NCBI RefSeq assembly: GCF_017744675.1
Contig: NZ_JAGIAV010000002.1
Span: forward strand, 62,001-126,000
DNA: 64,000 nt
Origin: Flavobacterium sp.
GTDB taxonomy: Bacteria; Bacteroidota; Bacteroidia; Flavobacteriales; Flavobacteriaceae
Reading direction: 5' to 3'
A model generated the notes under the pieces. It did no database searches. It had not been told where the DNA came from and worked only from the letters and a program-made list of their open reading frames with translations. This document shows, piece after piece, positions 17,715 through 26,748 of the stretch; positions within the stretch are counted from its first letter, which is position 1; each line of letters starts with the position of its first letter. Made by a program: the position numbers and the translations under genes.

Positions 17715-19829
17715 TTATCTGATTCTGTTTTCACTTTCATTCACGCTCTTTTGTTTAAATTCTGAATCTTTTATTTTTCCAAAAGAATAACGAACGGCAA
17801 TAGAAATCTCATTAGCATCAACAAAATATTTAAACTTTGAATGAATATTATTCACAGTAAAACGATCTGTATAGCTTGTCGCTTTAAAAATATCATTGTA
17901 GTTTAAAGTACAATTCCAGTTTTTTCCAAATGCTTTTGCCAGCGATAAATCGACTATAAAATTGGCCTTTCGTTCAAAAATTCCATCGTTTTGTTTGGTT
18001 GCTCCCCAAAAAGATAAAACGACAGTAAAGTCTTTAGGCAATTTGAAAGTATTGTTGGAGTAATAATACAAATACGGTTTTGAAGAATGCACAAGTGCTG
18101 AATAATCTTCAACTTTACTTTTTACAAAAACCAGTGAATTTGCTGTTGTCCAGAATTTATACGTAAACGGAAGCGTAAAATCTATTGTAAAACCCGTTTC
18201 TCGCTTAAAATTAATATCGGTAATCATCAAAACATTTGTTTCGTCATTAAATACAAAACTCGGATTGGTTACATCTTTGGTCTGATAATAACTTACTTTT
18301 AAAGTTTTGTCCTGATATTGAAACGAACTCGAAATTTCGTCTACAAATGCCGGTCCTAAATTTATACTGCTTCCGTACAAAAAATACGGATTTATGTATG
18401 TCGCAATTTGACTTAACGAAGAATATTTAGGCCTCACGATACTTTTTGAATAATTTACATTAATGCTTTTTGTGCTATCTATAGGAAATGTAACATCGAT
18501 TTTAGGAAACAAATTGGTATAATTTTTATCGATAGAAGGCAAAAATTGCGCTCTAAACTTGGAATACACATTGGTGTTTTCTGTTCTCAATCCGAATGAG
18601 AAATCTACTTTTTTGAGTTTTCCCGAAAACTGAACATAAGCAGCGAGATTCTCTTCTTTAAAATCATAATCAGAAACTTCGCTTTCCTTTTTTTCAAAAT
18701 CAAAAATGTCCGCGTTTGATATTGACTTGGCTTTTAGATACAATCCACCGTATTCTAGCGTCATTTCATTTTTGAACTTTTTCTCCAAATCGATCCTTCC
18801 AGAAAAGACATCAACATTAAATTTCTGATCTCGGTTTTGCGACAATTCAAAATTGGTTTCGTTATAATTATTGGCAACCAAACTTTCTAAATGCTGATTA
18901 AGATTGGAATACTGAAAGCCCACAAAAAGTTTTGTATCAATCGCTTTTATTTTTTTAGAATAATTTACAAATGCATTCGCAAAATCCTTTTTACTAGAAT
19001 TGCCAGTTAAGGTCAAAACATTATTTATCTGATCTTTATTTTGATTAAAAGTAAACGTATGAATATCGAAAGTATCATTCTGAAGTTTTCCATTTACATT
19101 AATAGAAAAATAATCGTCTTCATTTATTTTGTAAAACATACCTCCACCAAAAATGTATTGATTTCGATTTGTAGTTGCCATTACATCGTAATTGGAAACA
19201 ATGGAAGCTCTTGGAATCTGATATTCTAAAGTATGGTTTTCCCACGGGTTCAGTCTATTATAATTAAAATTGGCTTTCCATTCTAGTTTGCCTTTTTTAA
19301 AACTAGAATTAAATCCTAAGTAATTATTATAGTTTCTCTTAAAAGAAGCCACTTCAGAAATTTCGGTTTTAAAACTGTCTTTTTTACTCAGTTTTCGAGT
19401 AATCAGAATCACAGCGCGACCTTCAGCTTCGTATTTAGAAGACGGATTCTTAACGATTTCTATTGTTTTGATATCGGCGACAGACAATGCATTTAAATCG
19501 GCTACAGTTGCTTTTTGACCGTCAATATAAATTAACGGATTTCCTTTTCCAACAATAGAAATACTCTCGCGATCACTGCTTATTTGAACTGACGGAAGTT
19601 TCGAAAGCAAATCGATCGGATTTGGAATGGTAGTATAAACCGAATTGGCAACATCAACTTTTATATTTCCGTTGGAATTGGTAATTGCTTTTTTCTCCTG
19701 ACTGATTACAACTTCGTTTAATTGATTTGAAATTGAATCTTTTGGTGTTTCGTTCTGGGCATTTGCGATAAACGAAAGACAAAAAAGCAAAAGTGCAAGA
19801 AGTAATTTTAAAGGCAGATATAAATTCAT
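17715..19829 (-). CDS. TonB-dependent outer-membrane receptor, plug plus OMP_b-brl_3 barrel
   Basis: The 704-residue protein has a signal peptide ending FIANAQ, a plug domain (residues ~35-145, with LLSKLPSVQISSD and the GNPLIYIDGQ strand), and a long barrel. It lacks the carboxypeptidase-regulatory-like N-terminal domain found in SusC receptors, and no SusD lies nearby, so polysaccharide import is unlikely. It is divergent from a histidine kinase/response regulator pair with three phased direct repeats between them, so it is probably a target of that system. Ligand unknown. Confidence 0.85.
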   Translation of the reverse strand: MNLYLPLKLLLALLLFCLSFIANAQNETPKDSISNQLNEVVISQEKKAITNSNGNIKVDVANSVYTTIPNPIDLLSKLPSVQISSDRESISIVGKGNPLIYIDGQKATVADLNALSVADIKTIEIVKNPSSKYEAEGRAVILITRKLSKKDSFKTEISEVASFKRNYNNYLGFNSSFKKGKLEWKANFNYNRLNPWENHTLEYQIPRASIVSNYDVMATTNRNQYIFGGGMFYKINEDDYFSINVNGKLQNDTFDIHTFTFNQNKDQINNVLTLTGNSSKKDFANAFVNYSKKIKAIDTKLFVGFQYSNLNQHLESLVANNYNETNFELSQNRDQKFNVDVFSGRIDLEKKFKNEMTLEYGGLYLKAKSISNADIFDFEKKESEVSDYDFKEENLAAYVQFSGKLKKVDFSFGLRTENTNVYSKFRAQFLPSIDKNYTNLFPKIDVTFPIDSTKSINVNYSKSIVRPKYSSLSQIATYINPYFLYGSSINLGPAFVDEISSSFQYQDKTLKVSYYQTKDVTNPSFVFNDETNVLMITDINFKRETGFTIDFTLPFTYKFWTTANSLVFVKSKVEDYSALVHSSKPYLYYYSNNTFKLPKDFTVVLSFWGATKQNDGIFERKANFIVDLSLAKAFGKNWNCTLNYNDIFKATSYTDRFTVNNIHSKFKYFVDANEISIAVRYSFGKIKDSEFKQKSVNESENRIR

Positions 19830-19886
19830 TTTAAAATTTAAATTGGGTTAGCGCTGCAAAAATGCTTTGAAAACCGACTTCTGAAA

Positions 19887-19915
19887 GTTAATCGTAGGTT
19901 AATGCAAGGTTAATC
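19887..19915. promoter_or_regulatory. Three GTTAAT(C/G) direct repeats with 11-bp phase
   Basis: GTTAATC (19887-19893), GTTAATG (19898-19904) and GTTAATC (19909-19915) start exactly 11 bp apart, placing them on one face of the helix. They lie between the receptor (start 19829, leftward) and the kinase (start 19967, rightward). OmpR-family regulators bind direct repeats of this spacing, so the adjacent regulator is the obvious candidate. Confidence 0.55.
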
Positions 19916-19938
19916 TGCTATTTGTTTCTTAAAAGCTG

Positions 19939-19946
19939 TATTTTTG
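19939..19946 (+). promoter_or_regulatory. -7 box TATTTTTG of the two-component operon
   Basis: Exact TAnnTTTG match 20 nt before the kinase ATG; a TTTG at 19921-19924 lies 14 nt upstream, shorter than the usual spacing. The direct repeats lie just upstream of these elements, as expected for an activator site. Confidence 0.45.
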
Positions 19947-19966
19947 AAACCGCATTTTAAATCAAT

Positions 19967-21325
19967 ATGAAGCAAAGAATCAATTTATTAATCGCATTTT
20001 CTGTCGTAGCGCTAATTGTACTTATGACGGTGCAATGCTATTTGGTAAAGACCGCTTATGAATATAAAGTGGCGCAGTTTCATACGCAGATTAAAAATGA
20101 AATTGGTGCAATTACCAATAATTACAGTGATATCGATTCGGATTTGGTTTCTAGAAAAGAAATGTTGTACAAAAGCCTTTCAGAGAATTACATGAAAGGA
20201 AAAAAGAACAAATTGGATATTAAAAATGGCATTTTGAAAACAGAATTTCAAAGTGCAATTACACAGAAAATACAACGAAAATTTGAAAGAGATTTGCCAG
20301 ATTTCAAAATTGATTTTGCCATTGTCTTAAACAAATTTATCCTGTATAAAAATGCCCAAAAAGCCGATACTATTTTTTCTGAAAAACCTTTTATACGAAA
20401 CAAATTATACGGAAATCTGATTTCTTTAAATCATGCTTTTTTGGTAAGAAGTTATGTTGGTACAACAAACGGAAGTTTTGAAAATGAGGAATATAAATTA
20501 TTGACCGAAGATTCGATGTACGTTTCTGTAATTGATTGGGAAATGATTATTCTCAGACGAATGACTTTTATCTTGATTCTTTCTTTACTCTCAATTGCAA
20601 CCTTAATCAGTCTTTTTGTAATTGCAATTAGAGCGTTAATTAAACAGAAAAAAGTAAGCGACGTTAAAACCGATTTTATCAATAATATAACGCACGAATT
20701 AAAAACGCCTTTGGCAACTCTAGGAATTTCGACAAAGATTTTAGCGCAGAAAAACATTCGTGACAACGATGAAAATTTCAATTCGATTGTAAATACGATT
20801 TCACGCCAAAATAATCGTCTTCAGAATCTGATTGATCAAGTTATGGCTAACTCCTTGGCTGAAAATGAAATCGAATTGCAAAAGGAAAAAATAGAAGCCG
20901 AAGATTTTCTGCTTTCTATTGTAAATGATTTTAAAATCACTTTTCCAAAAATCACTCTTAAAACCGATTTTGAGACAGAGAAAACTATTTTGGTTTTGGA
21001 TAAATTCCATTTGACAACTGCGTTCTTAAATGTTTTGGAAAATGCCGTCAAATATGGTTCGAACACGATTACTGTAAAAACAAAAATTGTAGATAAACAA
21101 TTCTCAATCAGTTTTGAAGATAACGGAATTGGAATTGCCAAAAACAAACAAGCTTTTCTTTTCGAGAAGTTTTATCGCGTAGAACAAGGAAACCTGCACA
21201 ATACAAAAGGTTTAGGACTTGGATTGTATTATGTTGACCAAATCGTAAAAGCGCATCAGGGTTCTGTAAGCGTGATTAGCGATTTAGGAAAAGGAACTCA
21301 GTTTACTATTTTATTAAAAGTTTAA
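19967..21325 (+). CDS. Membrane-bound sensor histidine kinase
   Basis: The 452-residue protein has TM1 at ~7-28, a ~165-residue periplasmic sensor domain of unknown type, TM2 at ~198-222, then HisKA with the phospho-acceptor His243 in FINNITHELKTPLATL, and an HATPase domain (N-box ENAVKYG, G1 DNGIGIA, G2 GLGLGLYYV). No HAMP domain is obvious between TM2 and HisKA. It is followed after 10 bp by its response regulator. Signal unknown; the divergent receptor suggests it monitors envelope or nutrient state. Confidence 0.92.
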   Translation: MKQRINLLIAFSVVALIVLMTVQCYLVKTAYEYKVAQFHTQIKNEIGAITNNYSDIDSDLVSRKEMLYKSLSENYMKGKKNKLDIKNGILKTEFQSAITQKIQRKFERDLPDFKIDFAIVLNKFILYKNAQKADTIFSEKPFIRNKLYGNLISLNHAFLVRSYVGTTNGSFENEEYKLLTEDSMYVSVIDWEMIILRRMTFILILSLLSIATLISLFVIAIRALIKQKKVSDVKTDFINNITHELKTPLATLGISTKILAQKNIRDNDENFNSIVNTISRQNNRLQNLIDQVMANSLAENEIELQKEKIEAEDFLLSIVNDFKITFPKITLKTDFETEKTILVLDKFHLTTAFLNVLENAVKYGSNTITVKTKIVDKQFSISFEDNGIGIAKNKQAFLFEKFYRVEQGNLHNTKGLGLGLYYVDQIVKAHQGSVSVISDLGKGTQFTILLKV

Positions 21326-21335
21326 TTCCCTTATT

Positions 21336-22022
21336 TTGAAAAGATTACTTTTAGCCGAAGACGATTTTGATTTTGCAGCAATTTTAAAACAATATTTAGA
21401 ATTGCATCAATTTGAAGTAATCTGGGCAGAAAACGGAGAAATAGCGCTTGACTATTTTAAAAACCAAGTTTTTGATATTTGTATTTTTGATGTCATGATG
21501 CCCAACTTGGATGGATTTTCTTTGGCTGAAAAGGTAATTACAATTAATCCTGAAATTCCATTTATTTTCTTAACGGCAAGAAAATTAAAAGAAGACAAAA
21601 TCATTGGCCTGAAACTTGGCGCAGACGACTACATCGTAAAACCTTTTGAAGTGGACGAATTGGTTCTTCGTTTGCAGAATATCCTAAAAAGAATCGAACA
21701 AAAGAGAAGTCTGGAAGGAAATAATATAATCGAAATTGGTTCGTATATTTTTGATAACGAACGTTTAACGCTTAATAATAAAAATCACGTACAGCAGCTT
21801 ACAGAAATGGAAGCTTCTCTTATTGAATATTTGTATCTCAATCATAATCAGTTATTAAAAAGAGATCAAATATTAATGTCGGTTTGGAAAAAAGACGATT
21901 ATTTTTCGGGAAGAAGCATGGATGTTTTTATTAGCAGACTGAGAAAATATTTTAATTCAGATCCGAAAATTAAGATTGAAAGTGTTCGTAATATTGGTTT
22001 AGAATTTAAAATAGAAAAATAA
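21336..22022 (+). CDS. OmpR/PhoB-family response regulator
   Basis: A 228-residue regulator with a TTG start (MKRLLLAEDD) 10 bp after the kinase stop. The receiver has the acidic pair D9/D10, phospho-acceptor D52 in CIFDVMMPNLDG, T in FLTARK and the Lys of ADDYIVKPF. The C-terminal winged helix (residues ~130-228) contains LTEMEASLIEYL and the recognition-helix region SGRSMDVFISRLRKYF. It probably binds the phased repeats upstream of the operon. Confidence 0.92.
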   Translation: MKRLLLAEDDFDFAAILKQYLELHQFEVIWAENGEIALDYFKNQVFDICIFDVMMPNLDGFSLAEKVITINPEIPFIFLTARKLKEDKIIGLKLGADDYIVKPFEVDELVLRLQNILKRIEQKRSLEGNNIIEIGSYIFDNERLTLNNKNHVQQLTEMEASLIEYLYLNHNQLLKRDQILMSVWKKDDYFSGRSMDVFISRLRKYFNSDPKIKIESVRNIGLEFKIEK

Positions 22023-22118
22023 GATCCTGTAAATCATATAATTTATCGCAAGCAATTGTATAACAGCAATTAACTTATAGGATTTTAATTTTGTTAGAGA
22101 ACTTTAAATCTAACAATT

Positions 22119-22313
22119 ATGAACCTAAAAAGATTTTTCGGTGGATTACTAACAATCCTCGGAATAGTAGGACTTATTTATACAGCCGTTATTTTTGCTG
22201 GCACATCTGGAGAAACCAGAGATATTAAATCACTTATCATTTACGGAATATTAGGAATTGTCTTTTTTGTGTCGGGAATCAGCTTGGTGCGAACTACGAA
22301 AGATGAAAGTTAA
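22119..22313 (+). CDS. Small membrane protein, two TM segments
   Basis: A 64-residue protein with hydrophobic stretches at ~7-26 (FGGLLTILGIVGLIYTAVIF) and ~40-58, joined by a short polar loop. Start ATG 22119. It lies 97 bp after the response regulator and might be co-transcribed. I do not recognise a function; similar short proteins occur in Flavobacterium. Confidence 0.6.
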   Translation: MNLKRFFGGLLTILGIVGLIYTAVIFAGTSGETRDIKSLIIYGILGIVFFVSGISLVRTTKDES

Positions 22314-22326
22314 TTCTAAGTAACAA

Positions 22327-22395
22327 AGTAACAAAGTGACAGAGTGACAAAGTTGCAAAGTTTTACATTCTTTGTCACTCTGTCACTTTGTTACT
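22327..22395. terminator. 26-bp perfect inverted repeat, bidirectional terminator
   Basis: Arms 22327-22352 (AGTAACAAAGTGACAGAGTG...) and 22370-22395 are perfectly complementary over 26 bp with a 17-nt loop. The right arm runs 13 bp into the end of the symporter gene, so the last codons (RVTK) are part of the repeat. No T-tract is needed for such a long stem to act on both converging transcripts. Confidence 0.65.
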
Positions 22396-23633
22396 CTATC
22401 GCTTAAATCCAACTCTACAAAATCTCTTTCTGTTTTAGAAATTATGATCGTTGCGACCGTGTTTCCGATTAAGTTCGTAATGGCTCTTGCTTCGCTCATA
22501 AATTTATCTACACCAAGCAAAAAGGCCAAACCTTCAACTGGAATTTTATGCAAGGCGGTTAAAGTTGAAGCTAAAACAATAAATCCGCTTCCTGTTACAC
22601 CTGCTGCTCCTTTCGAAGTAATCATCAAAATTCCGATAACAGTCATAATTTCGAAGAAACTCAAATGCACATCGTACAATTGTGCGATAAACAGCACCGA
22701 CATCGAAAGATAAATCGAAGTTCCGTCGAGATTAAAAGAATATCCTGTCGGAATCACCAATCCTACAACCGATTTACTGCAGCCCATTCTTTCCAATTTG
22801 ACCATAATACTAGGCAAAGCGGCTTCAGAAGATGAAGTTCCTAGAACTAGTAAAAGTTCTTCTTTTATATATTTTAAAATCGAAAGAATACTTATTTTAT
22901 AATATCTCAAAATACTTCCCAGAACCAAAAACACAAAAAGCGCCATCGTTAAATAAACGCAAAGCATTAATTTCCCTAACGGAATCAGAGTTGCCAGACC
23001 AAATTTTCCTATTGTATAGGCCATTCCGCCAAAAGCACCAATTGGAGCTAAGTACATTACATATTTTAAACCAAGGAAAACCACTTTTGAGAAACGTTCT
23101 AGAACCAAAATAGTCTGCTCTCTTTTTTGATAAAAATTTAATGCAATTCCGCAGACAATCGCAGCCAGTAAAACCTGAAGCGTAAAATTGGATAAGAAAA
23201 ACTCTAACCACGAAAAATCCTTTGCTGCTCCGTTTGTATATTGGCTGGCGTCGCCAAAAGTCAATCCCGATTTGTCTATTTTTCCAGGTTTAAAAATATA
23301 AGCAATCGTCACACCGATTGCCAAAGCAACTGTCGAAACTGCTTCAAAATAAGTTAAAGCTTTTACGCCAATTCGCCCTACTTTCTTTAGGTTTCCCATT
23401 CCCGAAATTCCCAAAACGATCGTCAGAAAAATAATCGGTCCAATAAAAAGAGAAATAAGCTGAATAAACTTCTTGCCCAAAAATTCCATCTTCACGCCAT
23501 TTTCGGGAGAAAAATGACCGAGCAATACTCCTGAAATAATAGCAATTAAAACCCAAAATGTAAGATTGGTTACAACAGTTCTAAAAAGACTTTTTTTAGC
23601 TTTATAAGAAGGATTTGGAGTAGTGATATTCAT
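22383..23633 (-). CDS. Dicarboxylate/amino acid:cation symporter (DAACS family)
   Basis: The 416-residue membrane protein shows the glutamate/C4-dicarboxylate transporter hallmarks: the serine-rich re-entrant loop LGTSSSEAALP, the GYSFNLDGTSIY segment of TM7, and GAAGVTGSGFIVLASTL in the second hairpin loop. It imports C4-dicarboxylates or acidic amino acids with Na+ or H+. GltP/GltT and DctA cannot be told apart here. Single gene; its extreme 3' end is encoded by an intergenic repeat arm. Confidence 0.93.
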   Translation of the reverse strand: MNITTPNPSYKAKKSLFRTVVTNLTFWVLIAIISGVLLGHFSPENGVKMEFLGKKFIQLISLFIGPIIFLTIVLGISGMGNLKKVGRIGVKALTYFEAVSTVALAIGVTIAYIFKPGKIDKSGLTFGDASQYTNGAAKDFSWLEFFLSNFTLQVLLAAIVCGIALNFYQKREQTILVLERFSKVVFLGLKYVMYLAPIGAFGGMAYTIGKFGLATLIPLGKLMLCVYLTMALFVFLVLGSILRYYKISILSILKYIKEELLLVLGTSSSEAALPSIMVKLERMGCSKSVVGLVIPTGYSFNLDGTSIYLSMSVLFIAQLYDVHLSFFEIMTVIGILMITSKGAAGVTGSGFIVLASTLTALHKIPVEGLAFLLGVDKFMSEARAITNLIGNTVATIIISKTERDFVELDLSDRVTK

Positions 23634-23669
23634 GAAAATAAGTTAGATAGTTCACAAATATATAAAAAA

Positions 23670-24015
23670 TGCAGACCTGTAAGCCGGATTCTGTTCTTGT
23701 CTTATTTTGCAACAAGACAATACCTTATCATTTATCTAGATCCAGCATTACTGCTGGACTCAATCTACCTACCCTTCGGCAACGAACGAGAAGCCCTTAA
23801 ATGCCGATATACTTGGTATTTCACCGCATAGAGTTTACCTGGTTTCACTACAGCATTACCTGTACATACTTTCTGCTGCACTTGTCCTAATCCTCTCGTT
23901 CCTAAAAACGAGAGAACCGACGGGCGTTACCCGCTATGCTTCTCTATGGTGTCCGGACTTTCCTCCCTCCCGCCCCGATAGCTATCGGGACTGAACGACG
24001 ATAAGGCGGTCTGCG
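23670..24015 (-). ncRNA. rnpB: RNase P RNA (type A)
   Basis: Reading the minus strand, the 5' region contains GGAGGAAAGTCCGGAC, the universal CR-I motif, and the 3' region ends ACAGAATCCGGCTTACAG, the conserved 3' element. The terminal P1 helix pairs GCAGACC (complement of 24008-24014) with GGTCTGC (complement of 23671-23677). RNase P RNA is the catalytic subunit that trims tRNA 5' leaders. Ends are inferred from the P1 helix and promoter spacing, accurate to a few bases. Confidence 0.96.
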
Positions 24016-24018
24016 CTG

Positions 24019-24026
24019 CAAAAATA
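24019..24026 (-). promoter_or_regulatory. -7 box TATTTTTG of rnpB
   Basis: The minus strand reads TATTTTTG, an exact TAnnTTTG match, a few bases upstream of the P1 helix; a TTG (complement of 24043-24045) lies 16 nt further upstream. Spacing to the predicted RNA start is right for the Bacteroidota sigma factor. Confidence 0.65.
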
Positions 24027-24141
24027 GGTATTTAAGAACTAACAATAGTAATTTTAAAATTTAGATTTTATGAATTTTATCATAACTTTTTAATTTTAAA
24101 ATAGTTATCTTTAGAAATCTATAATTTAAATTCAGTTTATC

Positions 24142-24435
24142 ATGAAAAGAATGTATCATTACGCAACTGTTTCAAAAGCTTTAGATCAATTGAATGAGAA
24201 AGGATTTACCTGCGATTTTAATCTAAATGCAGACGCAATTAAAAAGAATCCTGAGAAATTTGAAATTGTTCATGTGTATCGATACGAGGGTGAGTCAGAC
24301 CCAGCGGATGAGGCAGTTGTATACGGAATTAAGTCGACTTCGGGTAAAAAAGGAGTTTATGTTGCTGGTTTCTCAGCCGATTCAGATCAGGAAACAGCAA
24401 AATTTTTATTTGATTTAAGCATTAGAGGAAGGTAG
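24142..24435 (+). CDS. Conserved small protein, function unknown
   Basis: A 97-residue soluble protein ([21 protein letters not shown]). The pattern [24 protein letters not shown] matches a small Bacteroidota family that databases sometimes label phosphoribosylpyrophosphate synthetase; it is far too short for that enzyme and has no PRPP loop, so I leave the role open. Single gene after rnpB on the opposite strand, ending before a shared hairpin terminator. Confidence 0.75.
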   Translation: MKRMYHYATVSKALDQLNEKGFTCDFNLNADAIKKNPEKFEIVHVYRYEGESDPADEAVVYGIKSTSGKKGVYVAGFSADSDQETAKFLFDLSIRGR

Positions 24436-24466
24436 TTTTAAAAAATCCTATCCAGAGCTTGAAAAT

Positions 24467-24520
24467 AAAAAAATCCAAATTCCAATTGTATTCATGCAAA
24501 ATTGGAATTTGGATTTTTTT
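24467..24520. terminator. 20-bp perfect hairpin between convergent genes
   Basis: AAAAAAATCCAAATTCCAAT (24467-24486) pairs perfectly with 24501-24520 across a 14-nt loop. A-tracts and T-tracts at the base make it a terminator on both strands. Sequence belongs to the TCCAAATTCC repeat family seen at 17606 and 55958. Confidence 0.8.
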
Positions 24521-24538
24521 TATTGGAATTTGCCGATT

Positions 24539-24910
24539 TTACGGTGTTGGTATTTTCAATATCCAGCCTGGCTGAATTAAATCAGGATTTGAGATTATAT
24601 CTTTATTGGCTTCAAAAATATCTTGCCACGAAACTCCATAAGCTTTTCCAATCTTCGAAAGAGAATCGCCTATTTCTACTGTGTATTCTCTAGAAACACT
24701 TTCTTCCACTTCTATATTCATCACAACATCGGCCGATCTGTACTCAGGATCTAATTTTTCGTAAGCATTCCAAAGCTTATTTTTATCTGCAGCAGATTTT
24801 GCTTTTCCGTCAATATAAAGCACATTGTCTTGTTCTCTTACCTGTAAATTTTCAATTCCGAGTTGAGAGGCCAAATCTATTACTTCTCTATATTTATCCT
24901 GTACACTCAT
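24539..24910 (-). CDS. BON-like plus LysM domain protein (YgaU/Kbp type)
   Basis: A 123-residue protein whose C-terminal half is a LysM domain (REYTVEIGDSLSKIGKAYGV...LIQPGWILKIP). The N-terminal ~70 residues resemble a BON domain (LQVREQDNVLYIDGKAKS). The layout matches E. coli YgaU/Kbp, a small K+-binding BON-LysM protein; no signal peptide is seen, as in YgaU. I choose the ATG at 24910 (MSVQDKYRE), which leaves 7 bp to the upstream gene; an alternative ATG at 24928 would overlap it by 11 bp. Probably one operon with the BON lipoprotein. Confidence 0.85.
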   Translation of the reverse strand: MSVQDKYREVIDLASQLGIENLQVREQDNVLYIDGKAKSAADKNKLWNAYEKLDPEYRSADVVMNIEVEESVSREYTVEIGDSLSKIGKAYGVSWQDIFEANKDIISNPDLIQPGWILKIPTP

Positions 24911-24917
24911 AAGTTCC

Positions 24918-25397
24918 TTATTTAACAATTAATTTATTGTCTACTTTTTTAGGATGCAATTCCTGAATACTTTGCATTAAAGGCTGTAATTTGTCTTTTT
25001 TGATTTCTCCTGAAAGAGTCACCACTCCACCCACAACCGTCGCGCTAACACCATCGTAAGCACCTACTATCTTGCTTACAGCTTTATCCAAATCGGTATC
25101 TGAATTGATAATAACAGTAGCCGCAGCAGGTTCCTGATTGGCTCTGGCAAGTTCGCAGGTATTTATTACAGATTTTACACCTTTGGTTGCTCGAACGCTT
25201 TTTTCAATATTTTTTTTGAAAATTTCGTCTTCGCAAGTTCCGGTTATGGTTGCAACACCATCATGTACAGCAACTTGAATTGTTGTGGCGTCACTCAGTT
25301 TTTCTCTTATTGCTTTTTCAATATCAGCATCATTAGGCTTACATGAAACCAAGGCAATACTCAGGCTCACTCCTAATAAAATGGATCTCATTTTCAT
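24918..25397 (-). CDS. BON-domain lipoprotein
   Basis: A 159-residue protein with a lipoprotein signal (lipobox ALVSC, Cys at ~19) and two BON domains (about residues 28-85, VAVHDGVATITGTC, and 95-155, VVGGVVTLSGEI). BON domains bind membranes or other envelope components, as in OsmY. It precedes the BON-LysM gene by 7 bp on the same strand, so the pair probably works in envelope maintenance or osmotic stress. Precise role unknown. Confidence 0.85.
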   Translation of the reverse strand: MKMRSILLGVSLSIALVSCKPNDADIEKAIREKLSDATTIQVAVHDGVATITGTCEDEIFKKNIEKSVRATKGVKSVINTCELARANQEPAAATVIINSDTDLDKAVSKIVGAYDGVSATVVGGVVTLSGEIKKDKLQPLMQSIQELHPKKVDNKLIVK

Positions 25398-25639
25398 AAT
25401 ACTTTCTTTTAATAATTAACATTTTTAAAATTAAAGAGATTAAGTATCAAAAGATTATATGATGTTGCTATAGGTTTTATATGTTTTTCAGTAAATAGCT
25501 ACCAATTAAGCATTATAGAATTGGATTTGTATTTAGAAAAAAACCTTATTCTAATACAATTAAAACTTTTACAGGCAAACAAATCAAACCTCTCAAGTTT
25601 ATTTTACAAAACAATCAAGCTGTTTTAAAGCTATTATAT

Positions 25640-26113
25640 ATGCAGACAGAAGAATTATTACACACATTGTTATCTCAAAATTATCAAAGTCCTATTATTT
25701 GTTTTCACAATGAGATTGAAGGCGAAAGGACGATTATACTAGATTCTGAAAACGGAACTTTATTCTCTATTTTAGAAAAAACTCTTTTTTCTTTTAAAGA
25801 TCAAGATGACAATAGTTGGTCAACAGCTCCTAAGTCCATTTATATAAACAACAAAGAATATTATCCCGAAGTTGGCGACAGTATTATGAGAAGCGATGGA
25901 GTAACGCATTATTTTACAACAAAAGAAATAGTGCTAAAAAAGGCTTTATCTTACTTCACAAAATTTATTCTTTACTACGGATTACAAGTAAAACGTAGAA
26001 TTTGCCATTTTGAAGAAGTTAGCAACGAAACTAAATACACTTTTAAATTGTCTGAAAAAAAATTCAAACATATAGAATACAAAAAGGCAAAAATCTATAT
26101 TTCGTATAACTAG
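25640..26113 (+). CDS. Hypothetical protein, orphan
   Basis: A 157-residue soluble protein, MQTEELLHTLLSQNYQSPI..., rich in Lys and aromatic residues, with no signal peptide, membrane segment or motif I recognise. It is isolated: divergent from the BON genes and convergent with the ParDE pair. Codon composition looks like its neighbours. It is long enough in AT-rich DNA to be probably real. Confidence 0.55.
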   Translation: MQTEELLHTLLSQNYQSPIICFHNEIEGERTIILDSENGTLFSILEKTLFSFKDQDDNSWSTAPKSIYINNKEYYPEVGDSIMRSDGVTHYFTTKEIVLKKALSYFTKFILYYGLQVKRRICHFEEVSNETKYTFKLSEKKFKHIEYKKAKIYISYN

Positions 26114-26189
26114 AATTACCGAAACCTTTATCTTAGAAAATCATAACGCTAGCACTTACTTGATAGCATTTATAAGTTTTTAGTAAATT

Positions 26190-26483
26190 TTAAATTCTAC
26201 TTTTTAAATCCATTCTTCCATGAAGAATCCTAATTATTTCAATTTCTTTCCTTGAAATAATCTGATAAAAGATAATATGTTCATTAGATTTGTAACCTAG
26301 TAATTTTGGAGTAACAATATCATATTTTTTTCCAAGTTCTGGATTATTTGCAATTTCTTGGCAAGAACTTAAAAGTAAGAAATAATATTTATCAGCCTGA
26401 CTCTCTGACCATTCTTCGAAAGTATAGTTCCAAATATCTTCTAAATCTTCGACCGCTTTATTGGTCAAATAATATTTAGCCAT
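26190..26483 (-). CDS. parE: ParE/RelE-family toxin
   Basis: A 97-residue protein with the ParE layout: N-terminal helices (LTNKAVEDLEDIWNYTFEEWSESQADKYY) followed by a beta-sheet ending IIFYQIISRKEIEIIRILHGRMDLKSRI, the typical HG(R/A)xD tail. ParE toxins inhibit gyrase; RelE relatives cut mRNA, and sequence alone does not separate them fully. It overlaps the antitoxin gene by 8 bp and is translated after it, the usual order. Confidence 0.9.
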   Translation of the reverse strand: MAKYYLTNKAVEDLEDIWNYTFEEWSESQADKYYFLLLSSCQEIANNPELGKKYDIVTPKLLGYKSNEHIIFYQIISRKEIEIIRILHGRMDLKSRI

Positions 26484-26727
26484 TTTTTCTTTTGTTAGCT
26501 TTTAAGCTTTCCAAATGTTTCTGTGGATCAAAGTTTTCAGCTCTTCCACTTTCTATACCATCTTTTACAGCTTTTTTCAACAGTAACAATCGATTTTCCT
26601 CTTCTTCCAAAAGGCGCAATCCTGCCCTTACAACTTCACTTGCATTTTTGTATCTTCCTTCTGTTAGACTATTTTCAATGAAGTTCTCAAAGTGGTTTCC
26701 AAGCGATATTGAGGTGTTTCTTCCCAT
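26476..26727 (-). CDS. parD: ParD-family antitoxin
   Basis: An 83-residue protein: N-terminal ribbon-helix-helix (NTSISLGNHFENFIENSL) for DNA binding and dimerisation, ASEVVRAGLRLLEEEENRL for the second part of the fold, and a charged tail that wraps the toxin. It probably represses its own promoter through the inverted repeat at 26755-26769. Confidence 0.9.
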   Translation of the reverse strand: MGRNTSISLGNHFENFIENSLTEGRYKNASEVVRAGLRLLEEEENRLLLLKKAVKDGIESGRAENFDPQKHLESLKANKRKNG

Positions 26728-26748
26728 TTCTATTTACTTTTCAAAACT

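Noticed and set aside
24142..24435. Annotation as phosphoribosylpyrophosphate synthetase
   Set aside because: At 97 residues it lacks the two PRT-like domains and the PRPP-binding loop of that enzyme.
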